A DNA stretch of 64,000 nucleotides from the NCBI GenBank assembly GCA_029194675.1, contig JARFXP010000001.1, forward strand, positions 1,356,501 to 1,420,500, in the 5' to 3' direction. The DNA comes from Nitrospira sp. GTDB taxonomy: Bacteria; Nitrospirota; Nitrospiria; Nitrospirales; Nitrospiraceae. Below the pieces are notes generated by a model that was not told the DNA's origin, ran no database searches, and worked only from the letters and a program-made list of their open reading frames with translations. This document shows positions 38,070 through 46,347 of this stretch, in pieces. The first letter of the stretch is position 1, and each line of letters opens with the position of its first letter. The translations under genes were made by a program, and so were the position numbers.

Positions 38070-38713
38070 TCGAATATCTCCATCAGTTGTTCCGGTCTTT
38101 CGATGAACCAATCGGGTTGACAAGCTTCCATTTTCGTTCGATTTCCCATGCCATATCCGACGGCACAGACACGAATGTCCGCGTTATGTCCTCCGTTGAT
38201 ATCATTCGTGCTGTCCCCGACGAGGACCGTCCGCTCTTTCAGCGCACCTGCCTTTTCCATGATGTGCAATAACATTCCCGGTTCCGGTTTCAACCCAAAC
38301 CCGTTGTCCCCACCGACCATGTACCGAAAATGTTGGGCGCCCAACCCGTTCAGGATTACGCGGGTGTATTCGATCGACTTGTTGGTCGCAATCGCCTTGT
38401 CTTTGTGTGCGAAATGTTGCAGCATCGGCTCGATGCCGGGATAGAAAGTCGTCCGGTCCAAGCAATGTTCGAGATAATAATTTCGAAATATTTTCAACGC
38501 TTCCTCGAACTTGGCCTGATTGCCCTCTCCTACTGCAAGGCGCAGCAACCGCTTGACACCGTCGCCGACAAAACCAAAAATCTCTTCAATGGGGCGTTCG
38601 GGTAACCCCAGCTGGGCAAGGGTGAAGTTGACGGATTGCGCGATGTCCCACTTCGATTCGATCAGCGTACCGTCGAGGTCAAAAATCAGCAGATCTACGG
38701 GAGTCTGGGCCAT
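38066..38713 (-). CDS. gph: HAD-family phosphoglycolate phosphatase
   Basis: This 215-residue HAD hydrolase has nucleophile motif I LIFDLDGTLIES, motif II with IATNKS, motif III with KPEPGML and motif IV VLVGDSTNDINGGHNAD. The cap domain of about 60 residues fits phosphoglycolate phosphatase (dephosphorylates 2-phosphoglycolate, for example from DNA repair or oxygenation). Specificity within the HAD superfamily is inferred from likeness only. Its ATG overlaps the stop of the gene before it (TAATG) and its TGA overlaps the M16 start. Confidence 0.8.
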   Translation of the reverse strand: MAQTPVDLLIFDLDGTLIESKWDIAQSVNFTLAQLGLPERPIEEIFGFVGDGVKRLLRLAVGEGNQAKFEEALKIFRNYYLEHCLDRTTFYPGIEPMLQHFAHKDKAIATNKSIEYTRVILNGLGAQHFRYMVGGDNGFGLKPEPGMLLHIMEKAGALKERTVLVGDSTNDINGGHNADIRVCAVGYGMGNRTKMEACQPDWFIERPEQLMEIFE

Positions 38714-39345
38714 TAATTTGCCTTTCGCAAGGATTCAACGAGTGCCGCAAGGATTCTACGATGAGCCTCATCTTGTTCATTGGTTTCGGCTTCGCGCGCG
38801 AAGCTCATCATCCGCTTTAGTCCGACGTGTGGAGGAATGACCGGCGACATGATGCGCCAGAAGTTCTCCACGACCTTCACGTGAAAACGAACCTCTTCCG
38901 TCGTTTTCTCAGGCACGAAGGTGGCAGTTTCTAGGTAGACCGCCCCCCGCACGTGAAAGGTGACCGGGATGACCACTTCCAGATTGTTGAGGATCTCCCA
39001 CTTTCGATAATCCTCCGGGACGGTTGTTTTCTCAACGACAACGATACGGCCCCACACAGGTTCTTCCCTCCAATCAATATAGGGGGTCAAGGTTTCGAAT
39101 GACGGTGCGTCTAAGCGAGCGCCCTTCTTGTCCAAAAGAACATACCGCTTCACGACCTCTACTGGAGATCGTCTCATCGAGCCGCTCGGACTCACTTGTG
39201 CGCTCGACGGGACGGTCAAGGCGAGGACAGCGAGAGCGACAAGGCAATGGACGAGGTGTCTGGATAAAAGATTCACCCGTTCAACCGGATGGATCTCGCA
39301 CGCAGTACATAGGTTTGCACGATACCTCATAGCAATACGCCACAC
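38713..39345 (-). CDS. Secreted hypothetical protein, first gene of the M16 operon
   Basis: The frame is open from ATG 39345 (or GTG 39276), with a hydrophobic signal segment (LVHCLVALAVLALTVPSSAQ). The mature part (about 160 residues) has alternating beta strands with a long helix (WREEPVWGRIVVVEKTTVP, VVIPVTFHVRGAVYLET) and ends in a helical tail. An NTF2-like or cystatin-like fold is possible, but I do not recognise the family. It overlaps the gph start, so it is translated together with gph and the two M16 genes. Confidence 0.6.
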   Translation of the reverse strand: MWRIAMRYRANLCTACEIHPVERVNLLSRHLVHCLVALAVLALTVPSSAQVSPSGSMRRSPVEVVKRYVLLDKKGARLDAPSFETLTPYIDWREEPVWGRIVVVEKTTVPEDYRKWEILNNLEVVIPVTFHVRGAVYLETATFVPEKTTEEVRFHVKVVENFWRIMSPVIPPHVGLKRMMSFAREAETNEQDEAHRRILAALVESLRKAN

Positions 39346-39516
39346 ATAAGTCCGACACCTGTCTCTTCAGATGTGCGCTTAAGCCGTCTCATTCTAGCAA
39401 ACGGGACTGGAGACATCCAGGCAACGAGGTGATCGCTCCCGCGTCGTTTGACCTTTTTGAAAAGCGAATGCTACGGTCGCCCTTCAGGTCAACGTCTTGC
39501 CAAGGAACCAGAGCCT

Positions 39517-39948
39517 GTGTTCACGCTTCGATGGAGATGGATTCGGCCCATCGGTCTTCTTATCAGCCTGTTATGCACGTTCAGCCTGGCGTCCCCTGTC
39601 TCCATTGCCGCTGCCGATCTTGGTAACGGACCTCTGAATATCAACACTGTTGTCAGCCCGCCGAGTCAAATCGAGCCACAGTCCTCGCTCGCACCACCTC
39701 CTCAGAAAGCCTACAACCTGCTCAAACAGCTCGAAGAGCGAAGCGGGATACCGCTGCCGGGCTATGTTGGAGGGCGTGAATTCCAAAACCGGGAACGACG
39801 TCTTCCACGAGGCTACTATCGGGAGTATGATGTCAACCCCAAGAGACAAGGCCGTAGGCGCGACGCCGAACGACTCGTCATCGAGCAGCGGACCGGAAAA
39901 GCTTACTATACCGGAGACCACTACCGAACGTTTGCCCCTCTGAACTGA
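39517..39948 (+). CDS. Secreted barnase-type ribonuclease
   Basis: GTG 39517 is the likely start (AAGGA about 10 nt before); the frame is open from 39448. A signal peptide (PIGLLISLLCTFSLASPVSI) leads to a mature guanyl-specific RNase N1/T1-like domain. PLPGYVGGREFQNRERRLP is the fold entry, YYREYDV holds the catalytic Glu, an Arg follows in LVIEQRTGKAYYT, and the catalytic His is in GDHYRTF. A secreted toxin paired with a cytoplasmic inhibitor gene 26 nt later is the barnase/barstar arrangement. Confidence 0.82.
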   Translation: MFTLRWRWIRPIGLLISLLCTFSLASPVSIAAADLGNGPLNINTVVSPPSQIEPQSSLAPPPQKAYNLLKQLEERSGIPLPGYVGGREFQNRERRLPRGYYREYDVNPKRQGRRRDAERLVIEQRTGKAYYTGDHYRTFAPLN

Positions 39949-39974
39949 CGAACGTCCGAACCGAGAACATCTCT

Positions 39975-40523
39975 ATGGCGGGAAACCCTACCTTACAGAT
40001 TCATCTTTGCAATGCCACACCCCCCTGGTCGGCTCTCCTTATCGTTCCTCGTGGGACCTCACCCTCGGGGTTGGTGAAAACGCCGCCGGGATATGCGATG
40101 CGTACCATCCAGGGGAAGAAATGCCGAACTCCATCGGGTCTCTTCGATGAGTTCGCACGGGCGCTCGACTTCCCGGATTACTTCGGACACAACTGGGATG
40201 CACTCGAAGAATGTCTGGCTGATTTGGAGTGGCTTCCGGCCAAAGGGTATATCTTACTCATTACCGACACACAAGCCGTGCTTCCAGAGGACGAAGAAGA
40301 GTACGATACATTGCTGGAAATCCTCGACGACGCCGGTGAAGCCTGGAGCAAGGGCCAAACGGCGGAGGGTCGGAGCGCCCCATTCCATGTAGTTTTTGTA
40401 ATCGCCGAGGAAGACAAATCGAAGCGAAAGCACTGGGAGCTGGAAGAATTCTCCTCTATCGAATCGGAGACACCCAAGACGAAACCCAGTCCGAGACGTT
40501 CAGCCAAGCGGCCTCGAAAATAG
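39975..40523 (+). CDS. Barstar-type ribonuclease inhibitor
   Basis: This 182-residue protein has the barstar core at about residues 45-120: GLFDEFARALDFPDYFGHNWDALEECLADL, with LITDTQ and a long acidic stretch after it. The conserved FxHNWDAL block binds the barnase active site. The C-terminal tail is Lys/Arg-rich (PSPRRSAKRPRK) and unusual. It has no signal peptide, so it protects the cytoplasm against the RNase encoded upstream. Confidence 0.85.
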   Translation: MAGNPTLQIHLCNATPPWSALLIVPRGTSPSGLVKTPPGYAMRTIQGKKCRTPSGLFDEFARALDFPDYFGHNWDALEECLADLEWLPAKGYILLITDTQAVLPEDEEEYDTLLEILDDAGEAWSKGQTAEGRSAPFHVVFVIAEEDKSKRKHWELEEFSSIESETPKTKPSPRRSAKRPRK

Positions 40524-40627
40524 AGCCTTCTATGACAAGCTGGAATTAGATCGCACTGTCAGGCCAAAACAACGACCAGGACGAAAACGAAAGAGAATTT
40601 CCAACTTCCAGTCGATGCATGAGCTCT

Positions 40628-40680
40628 GTCACCGTATCTGAATCGACAGAACTGTATCTGTTACGACATTTTTTGACCTC
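40628..40680 (+). promoter_or_regulatory. GTATC-rich region upstream of hemL
   Basis: CTGTCACCGTATCTGAATCG followed by CTGTATCTGTTACG shares spaced GTATC/GATAC words with regions at about 42264 and 53690. It may be a transcription-factor site; the regulator is unknown. It lies about 110 nt before the hemL start. Confidence 0.3.
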
Positions 40681-40760
40681 TCACGACACTCTCCAAACAG
40701 ATCGCACAGCAATCACTTTCTTGACCGGCTCTCGCCCACGTGATAGGGTGCGCCCCCGTT

Positions 40761-42044
40761 ATGAGAACGTCTCGCTCTGCCAAGCTCTTCACCGAGGCTC
40801 AGCAACTCATTCCCGGTGGCGTCAATAGCCCTGTTCGGGCCTTCCGCTCGGTCGGAGGACAACCGCGCTTTATCGCACGGGCGAAAGGATCCAGGCTCTA
40901 TGATGTGGACCGCAACGTCTATATCGACTATGTGCTGTCGTGGGGGCCGATGATTTTAGGCCACGCCCCTTCCGCGGTGATCGCCGCGATCAAGAGCGCG
41001 GCCGGGCGAGGCACGAGTTACGGAGCGCCGACCGAGTCGGAAGTATCACTGGCAAGAGAGATCCGGAACGCCTTCCCTTCCATGGAAAAGATCCGGCTTG
41101 TCAGCTCCGGCACCGAAGCCGTCATGAGCGCGATCCGTGTGGCTCGTGGATTCACCAAGCGGACCGGCGTCATGAAATTCGAAGGCTGCTATCACGGCCA
41201 CGGCGACTATCTATTGGCAAAAGCCGGGTCAGGTCTGGCGACATTGGGAATTCCGGATTCACCGGGCGTACCGGAAGACTTTGCCAAACATACCCTCACC
41301 GCTCCCTATAATGACATTCGTACGGTTCAGCAGCTGATCAAAGCCAACCGAGATCATCTTGCCTGCATCATCGTCGAGCCTATCGCAGGGAATATGGGAG
41401 TCGTCCCTCCTGCTCCAGACTTTCTGGCGTCACTGCGGCAGCTGACAAGCGATCACAACATCCTCTTGATTTTTGATGAAGTCATCTCGGGGTTCCGTGT
41501 CGGTTATGGGGGGGCGCAGGCATTCTATGGCATCACACCGGACCTCACGGTTCTCGGGAAGATCATCGGGGGTGGATTGCCGGTCGGTGCCTACGGCGGA
41601 CGGAAAGAGATCATGGATCTCATCGCACCGGTTGGCCCGGTGTATCAGGCCGGTACTCTCTCCGGTAATCCGCTGGCAGTCTCAGCGGGATTGGCAACCC
41701 TCAGGCAGTTGCGGGTGAAGGGGGTTTACAAGAAACTCGAAGAGCGATCAGCAGCTCTAGGCAAGGGGATTGGCGAGGCGGCGAAGAAGGCCGGGATTCC
41801 CGTGACACAGACGCGAGTCGGGTCGATGTTAACGACCTTCTTTACCCCTGGTCCTGTTGTGGATTGGAATACGGCGAAACAGTCCGACACGAAGCGGTAC
41901 GGCCAATTTTTTCACCACATGCTGGAGCAGGGCGTCTATCTCGCCCCTTCTCAATTCGAGGCTGCCTTCCTCTCGACTGCCCACAGTGCACAGGACATCG
42001 AGAAAACCATCCGCGCCGCGCACACCGCCTTCAAGAAACTCTAG
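40761..42044 (+). CDS. hemL: Glutamate-1-semialdehyde 2,1-aminomutase
   Basis: This PLP enzyme of about 427 residues makes 5-aminolevulinate for haem in the C5 pathway. GGVNSPVRAFRSVGG is the family N-terminal block, DEVISGFRVGYGGAQ holds the PLP Asp, and LGKIIGGGLPVGAYGG carries the PLP Lys. ATG 40761 is used; GTG 40740 in frame is an alternative. Neither has a strong ribosome site. No second haem gene is adjacent. Confidence 0.93.
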   Translation: MRTSRSAKLFTEAQQLIPGGVNSPVRAFRSVGGQPRFIARAKGSRLYDVDRNVYIDYVLSWGPMILGHAPSAVIAAIKSAAGRGTSYGAPTESEVSLAREIRNAFPSMEKIRLVSSGTEAVMSAIRVARGFTKRTGVMKFEGCYHGHGDYLLAKAGSGLATLGIPDSPGVPEDFAKHTLTAPYNDIRTVQQLIKANRDHLACIIVEPIAGNMGVVPPAPDFLASLRQLTSDHNILLIFDEVISGFRVGYGGAQAFYGITPDLTVLGKIIGGGLPVGAYGGRKEIMDLIAPVGPVYQAGTLSGNPLAVSAGLATLRQLRVKGVYKKLEERSAALGKGIGEAAKKAGIPVTQTRVGSMLTTFFTPGPVVDWNTAKQSDTKRYGQFFHHMLEQGVYLAPSQFEAAFLSTAHSAQDIEKTIRAAHTAFKKL

Positions 42045-42073
42045 CGTCGTGTCTCTAAGTTTCGATTATCACC

Positions 42074-42196
42074 CGTTCGCCCTGAGCTGGTCGAAGGGCG
42101 TGAGGTTTCTCTTGTTCCGTTCATGCGGTTCGACCGGACTCACCGCAGGGTTCGACAGGCTTGTCCTGAGCCAGTCGAAGGGCTCACCACGAACGG
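42074..42196. repeat. REP-like dispersed repeats after hemL
   Basis: Two copies of the kind CGTTCGCCCTGAGCTGGTCG (42074 to about 42101) and TTCGACAGGCTTGTCCTGAG with GAAGGGCTCACCACGAACGG (42149-42196) occur. Related copies lie at 57134-57176 and about 57207. These resemble the widespread TTCGACAAGCTCAGG family of intergenic palindromic repeats. Confidence 0.6.
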
Positions 42197-42263
42197 ACTC
42201 CTGGGCCGCGATGCTAGCAGAGTCGCTCATAGCGCCTTCCATCAATGCAGTCGAGCCACATTG

Positions 42264-42307
42264 CCAGTATCTGAAACGATACAGATAGAATCTGTTTGGA
42301 TACAGAC
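42264..42307. promoter_or_regulatory. GTATC/GATAC-rich inverted motif
   Basis: CAGTATCTGAAACGATACAG is followed by AATCTGTTTGGATACAGACC. It is similar in word and spacing to the regions upstream of hemL and upstream of the DUF2278 gene. A possible operator. Confidence 0.3.
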
Positions 42308-42347
42308 CCCCTACCCTGAGATCCGTCTGTTTGACGATCGATTCCTG

Positions 42348-42578
42348 CTATTCGTCGTCCTCGTCTTCTGCCTCTAAGGCCTCCTGCCGCCTCTGTTCTT
42401 CCATCGCGTTGTGCAGCAGCATGCGGATAAACATGGAATAGAGCGAGCCTTTTTCCAGCGTTCCACCTGGCGGGATGGCGATTTTCCCTTCCTTAATCAT
42501 ACGATCCATCCAAGCTTTCTGATCAGGGGCAATCAACACAGGAATTTCGACCAGCCCCACCTTTCCCATCATATCCAT
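42348..42578 (-). CDS. Small acidic hypothetical protein (76 aa)
   Basis: This short protein begins MDMMGKVGLVEIPVLIAPDQ and ends in an acidic tail (EALEAEDEDDE). GGAGGG lies 8 nt before its ATG. The N-terminal beta strand followed by helices (FIRMLLHNAMEEQRRQE) recalls CopG/ribbon-helix-helix proteins, but I cannot confirm it. It is divergent from the SNase gene. Confidence 0.55.
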   Translation of the reverse strand: MDMMGKVGLVEIPVLIAPDQKAWMDRMIKEGKIAIPPGGTLEKGSLYSMFIRMLLHNAMEEQRRQEALEAEDEDDE

Positions 42579-42699
42579 GACATAACCCTCCGTGAATCAA
42601 TTCAGGTCCTATGAGATGCTCCGTCGCATTGCAGCATGCCATTTTGATCGTTGTCAATCGATCGGAACCTGGCACGACACCTGCGTACACAGACAGGCC

Positions 42700-43296
42700 A
42701 TGAAGCCGCACCCAATAACGATTTCAGCTTGGTTGCTCGCTGGGCTGGCATGGTTTGCCCCGTTATCTCCCGATGCCTCGGCAGAGCCTCTGCAGAAATC
42801 CGCCCTTGGCTCCACCCTCAACCAGCAATGTGATCTCTGCTGGTATCCATCGCCGGATGAAGAACGTTCGGATCGCCTCCCCACGTACAAGCAACGACGC
42901 CACCCACGTCCTCCGGACAGCCGGCCCCAGCGCTATCCCAAGGGACGATACAAACTCGCGCCCAGCCATAAACAGACCCGGCTTTCCTCTCTTCGAGCCA
43001 GGGCGAGACACGAGATGAGGGTACTGAGCACGTTACAAACGCGCGTGATCGATGGCGATACGATCCGTGTTGGAGGTGAGCGCATCAGACTCCGTGGGAT
43101 CGACACGCCAGAAATGAGTGAATTCGACGGTCCGGCAGCCAAGCGACGGTTGGAAGAATTGCTGCGCGACGGCCAGATTCGCATCGTGCCGCATGGGCGA
43201 GATGTCTACAATCGTCTCCTGGCCGATGTATTCGTGAACGACCAGAACGTGGCGGACACGTTGATCTTGGAGGGATATGAAAAGCGTCGGTCATAG
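42700..43296 (+). CDS. Secreted thermonuclease-like protein (SNase fold), intact copy
   Basis: This protein is about 199 residues: signal peptide (ISAWLLAGLAWFAPLSPDASA), a Pro/Arg-rich linker (HPRPPDSRPQRYPKGRYK), then a C-terminal SNase domain. Active-site segments are VIDGDTIRVGGERIRLRGIDTPE and FVNDQNVADTLILEGYEKR. The middle of the classical SNase site is short, but the DGDT and RGIDTPE motifs are kept. It would cut nucleic acid outside the cytoplasm. It is the likely ancestor of the degenerate S fragments downstream, and its stop is followed by repeat unit D. Confidence 0.8.
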   Translation: MKPHPITISAWLLAGLAWFAPLSPDASAEPLQKSALGSTLNQQCDLCWYPSPDEERSDRLPTYKQRRHPRPPDSRPQRYPKGRYKLAPSHKQTRLSSLRARARHEMRVLSTLQTRVIDGDTIRVGGERIRLRGIDTPEMSEFDGPAAKRRLEELLRDGQIRIVPHGRDVYNRLLADVFVNDQNVADTLILEGYEKRRS

Positions 43297-43381
43297 AGAC
43301 TCTGATCCCACATTGTTGAAACACGAGTACGAGCGATCCGTTGTGAGCCCAAGATGGGCCACAAAGGTATCCGACCCCTTA
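43297..43381 (+). repeat. Repeat unit D ending in the 19-bp motif, first copy
   Basis: From the SNase stop, GAGACTCTGATCCCACATTG and the rest of unit D run to the motif AAAGGTATCCGACCCCTTA (43363-43381). The same D unit follows SNase fragments at 47072 and 49481. The motif here touches the 5' end of a truncated transposase. Confidence 0.8.
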
Positions 43382-44187
43382 GTTGCTCGCGCACCCTCGA
43401 CGCAACGATCATTGAACTCTGTGCCACGGTGTTCGATTGGGCCAGATTCCAGCGGACGAAGGGGGCGATCAAGCTCCATCTGCAGCTGGATCACCAGGGG
43501 TGTTTGCCCTGCTGGGCCCTCGTGACCGACGGCGACACCAACGACGTGCGGATCGCCCAACAGCTCACCTTTGCGCCAGGCACCATCGTGGTGATCGATC
43601 GCGGGTATCTCGACTATGCCCGCTATCATCGTTGGACGGTCGACGAGGTGGGATTTGTCACCCGTCCACGCACCAACATGCTCTACGAAGTGCTGGAGCA
43701 ACGCTCCGTGCCGACACGCGGACCGGTGCTGGTCGATGAGGTGATCCGTCTCACCAGTTCCCATGCGGCTGACCGGTGCTCGGTCCCCCTGCGACAGGTG
43801 ACGATCTGGGATGAGAGACAGCAGCGGCCGCTACGGTTCCTGACCACTCTCATGCAGCTTGCGGCCAGCACGATTGCCGCCATCTATCGGGAGCGCTGGC
43901 AGATCGAACTCCTCTTCAAGGCCTTGAAACAGCATCTCCGGATCAAGACGTTTGTGGGCACGAGTGAGAACGCCGTACAGGTCCAAATCTGGATCGCCCT
44001 GCTCGCGATGCTGCTGTTGAAATTTCTGCAGCTGAAGTCCACGTGGCCCTGGAGTCTCTCGAATCTGGCCGCGTTGCTCCGCTTCAATCTGTTGACCTAT
44101 CGGGATCTGTGGGACTGGCTCAATGCGCCCTTTGAACGGCCGCTGCTCATACCAGCGCCGCCCCAACAGAGGCTATTCGCTACCTGA
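43382..44187 (+). pseudogene. IS4-family transposase missing its N-terminus
   Basis: The remaining frame encodes the DDE core. The first catalytic Asp is in TLDATIIEL, the second in VVIDRGYLDYARYHRW and the Glu in YRERWQIELLFKALKQHLRI, giving the IS4 YREK-like arrangement. The N-terminal domain (over 100 residues in full-length relatives) is missing and the frame runs straight into repeat D, so the gene is truncated at the motif. It ends at 44187 with PPQQRLFAT. It is unlikely to be active. Confidence 0.85.
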
Positions 44188-44299
44188 TCTTGGACAGCAG
44201 ACCGGACAACCTGAACTGGATGGGTGACCAGAGACCGTCTCATATGCCGCATTCACGGGGGAAGAACTCGAAACAGCCGACTATTTTGGACAGCAGTGG

Positions 44300-44556
44300 G
44301 TCGGGAGTCTTTTTATATACATTTCCGTCTGAATTAAGGTCGCGTCTTGCAACCTAACCTTGCGTGAGCAAGGCGGAGCCAGCCTGGCGATTCGCCGTTC
44401 ATCCCTCCGCGCTCGTCGTTCCCACGGTAGTTTCAGAAGCCATTCTGGTTTTCATACTCCACGATTCGAGTAAGAACCCCCCGCCCACTGCTTTACTTCT
44501 GCTCATGAGACAATCCAAAATGCGAATGGATTTGTATCCAGACCTGACAAGAATCG
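44300..44556. repeat. Repeat unit A, copy 1
   Basis: It begins GTGGGTCGGGAGTCTTTTTA and contains TGCGTGAGCAAGGCGGAGCC. The second copy is at 51427-51680 and is about 85 per cent alike by eye. A short frame (GTG 44364) encodes MSKAEPAWRFAVHPSALVVP; it is conserved in both copies, but coding is not proven. Confidence 0.75.
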
Positions 44557-44558
44557 AG

Positions 44559-44649
44559 GTCACATCTTGTTCTGCGCATGCCAGTCTTTCCCCCGATTTC
44601 GGGGGTCGTGGGAAAGGAAAATGATCGAGGAGTCTTTTCTGAAGTTAAC
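44559..44649. repeat. Repeat unit B, copy 1
   Basis: The unit reads AGGTCACATCTTGTTCTGCG through GATCGAGGAGTCTTTTCTGA and stops at the start of an SNase fragment (44650). Matching copies lie at 46206 and 49170. Confidence 0.75.
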
Positions 44650-44864
44650 GCATCAGGCTTCGCGGGATCGACACACCCGAACTGAGTGAGCTTGAAGGTC
44701 CGGCGGCCAAGCAGCGGCTGGATCAGCTCCTGCGCAACGGCTCGATCCGCATCGTGCCGCATGGTCAAGATGTCTACGATCGCCTCGTGGCCGACGTGTT
44801 TGTGAATGAACAGAATGTCGCGGACACGTTGATCTTGGAGGGATATGAGAAGCCGAGGTCATAA
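44650..44864 (+). pseudogene. SNase 3' fragment (S), copy 2
   Basis: This fragment is homologous to the last third of the intact SNase gene: LRGIDTPELSELEGPAAKQR, IRIVPHGQDVYDRLVADVF, VNEQNVADTLILEGYEKPRS, ending in TAA. It has no start or signal peptide, so it is not a gene. Compared with the intact gene (LRGIDTPEMSEFDGPAAKRR) it carries many substitutions but is still in frame. Confidence 0.85.
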
Positions 44865-44977
44865 AGGTTCTGCCCTATACGCTATATCGAGCCGCCCTTG
44901 ATAGCATAACAACCAGACACTCCTCTCCTCGCTAATCTTCATTCCCTCAATGGCCAAAACGATGCACCCACGCTATC

Positions 44978-45065
44978 CTCTAACATCGTCGGTATCCAGT
45001 CCGATCCACCTGTAATCCATTCAATAGAGCTACACGTCGTCCAACTTCGAAACAGCTCGAAGGCC
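44978..45065. repeat. Repeat unit C, copy 1
   Basis: TCGGTATCCAGTCCGATCCA through CGTCGTCCAACTTCGAAACA matches copies at 46852 and 52506. Read on the minus strand, the copies share a short conserved peptide (LYLNGFQVDRIGF and LERAVSTLDNAQ), so C may be the end of a lost minus-strand gene. Confidence 0.6.
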
Positions 45066-45181
45066 GAGGAATTTCTTGCCAAGTACGGAAAAAGAATTAG
45101 GATTGGGCGTAAAGATGAAACCGGTTGGCGCGGATAGGCTGACCAATCTACTCAATAGTTGGGGCAGCATAAAGGAGAGAT

Positions 45182-46129
45182 ATGTCGTCAACACTGATAA
45201 CAGGCTCCGTCTGGGGGCGTATCAAAAAACTGTCCAAATCCATGTCGCCCGCTCTTGCTGCTGTTCCGTACTTCGGCGCTGGCGCATCCGATCTACTGAA
45301 ACTTCGCGAAGGAAGCCTGCTGGTCGTCAAGTTTGACCGTGAGACGATTGGGTCTGGCCAAGTCGATCCGCGGGAGGTTGTAAAAGCAATAAAACGTGGT
45401 GTTGAGGTTCATTCCTGCTCCAACCTGCACGCCAAAGTTTACGTATTCGGAAATACCGCTGTTGTTGGCTCATCAAATGTTTCGAGGCACTCCGAAAACA
45501 ATCTTCTTGAGGCCTGTGTCGAAACCACGGAAAGAGAGGTTATCTCGAATGCCAAGAAATTTGTTTGCAGCCTTCTCGGGGACAAAGTGGGGCTTGAGTA
45601 TGCTGAGAAGATGATTCCCTTCTATCGCCCTCCTCTGCGATCAAGACAACAGGGCGCCCGTATCAAGGGGAAGAAGAAAACGCCATCTCACTCTGACCTT
45701 TGGTTAGTGTCTCTCGTACAGCGCGGCTGGCAGGACGTAGACTATGAACAGGAAGAAAAGGGTAGACCGACAGCTGAAAAAGCTATGATGAATCCTCGAT
45801 CATCTGAGTTGGAAGACTTTCAATGGTCAGGAGGCAAGATTCTGGAGCGGTACAAGGTTGGACAGCGAGTAATCCAATGCACAAGAGCAGATGGCAACAA
45901 AGTGCTTGTCTCACCACCATCCCGTATAGTCAGTATTCGGCCATACACTGTCAAAGGAAAGAAACGGGCGATCGTCTATCTCGAAGTCCCCAAAAAGTAC
46001 CGCCGGAAGCAGCTGGCCTCGTTTCTCCGTAGACTAGGTCCGATTGCAGAACAGCTAGGAAATCCACGTCGAACAAGACAGATTCGTGACCCTGATCTTA
46101 TCTATACCCTCGGACGCCTATGGACATAA
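45182..46129 (+). CDS. PLD-superfamily (HKD) protein, gene-cassette cargo
   Basis: This 315-residue protein has AAAGGAGAG before ATG 45182. The single HKD half-site is in NLHAKVYVFGNTAVVGSSNV (H, K and the following GSSN), followed by NNLLEACVET. One HKD motif suggests it acts as a homodimer or a nuclease in the PLD/restriction-associated group. The C-terminal half (about residues 150-315, with KGKKRAIVYLEVPKKYRRK) is Lys/Arg-rich and not assigned; it may bind nucleic acid. An attC site follows the stop by 4 nt, so it is a gene cassette. A defence role is inference. Confidence 0.7.
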   Translation: MSSTLITGSVWGRIKKLSKSMSPALAAVPYFGAGASDLLKLREGSLLVVKFDRETIGSGQVDPREVVKAIKRGVEVHSCSNLHAKVYVFGNTAVVGSSNVSRHSENNLLEACVETTEREVISNAKKFVCSLLGDKVGLEYAEKMIPFYRPPLRSRQQGARIKGKKKTPSHSDLWLVSLVQRGWQDVDYEQEEKGRPTAEKAMMNPRSSELEDFQWSGGKILERYKVGQRVIQCTRADGNKVLVSPPSRIVSIRPYTVKGKKRAIVYLEVPKKYRRKQLASFLRRLGPIAEQLGNPRRTRQIRDPDLIYTLGRLWT

Positions 46130-46133
46130 TGCT

Positions 46134-46199
46134 GCCCAACAACCTCTTCCAGCCGACGTCGGCTGACGCGCCGCCGCGGCTGAGGCGGAGCGTTAGTGC
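46134..46199 (+). repeat. Integron attC recombination site
   Basis: The R'' core GCCCAAC (46134-46140) and R' core GTTAGTGC (46192-46199) bound a 66-nt imperfect hairpin. L'' CCTCTTCCAGCCG (46143-46155) pairs with L' CGGCTGAGGCGG (46177-46188) with an unpaired base, the usual attC asymmetry. It closely resembles the attC of the aadA cassette (CAAGCCGACG and GCGTTAGATGC in that site). It lies 4 nt after the stop of the PLD gene, as expected for a gene cassette. No integrase gene is in the window. Confidence 0.8.
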
Positions 46200-46205
46200 A
46201 AAACA

Positions 46206-46347
46206 AGTGGAGTCACATCTTGTCCTGTGCATGCCAGTCTTTCACCTGATTTGGGGGGGTCGCGGGAACGGAAAATGATCGAGGAGGCTTTTCTGAAGTT
46301 AGCGCGTCAGACTCCGTGGGAGCGCCAATAAGGGGTCGGATACTTTA
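46206..46347. repeat. Repeat B copy 2, short S stub and inverted 19-bp motif
   Basis: Unit B (GAGTCACATCTTGTCCTGTG) leads to an S stub (GCGCGTCAGACTCCGTGGGA, near 46305-46323). The inverted motif TAAGGGGTCGGATACTTTA follows at 46329-46347. The motif abuts the ATG of a 5'-truncated HTH gene. Confidence 0.75.
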
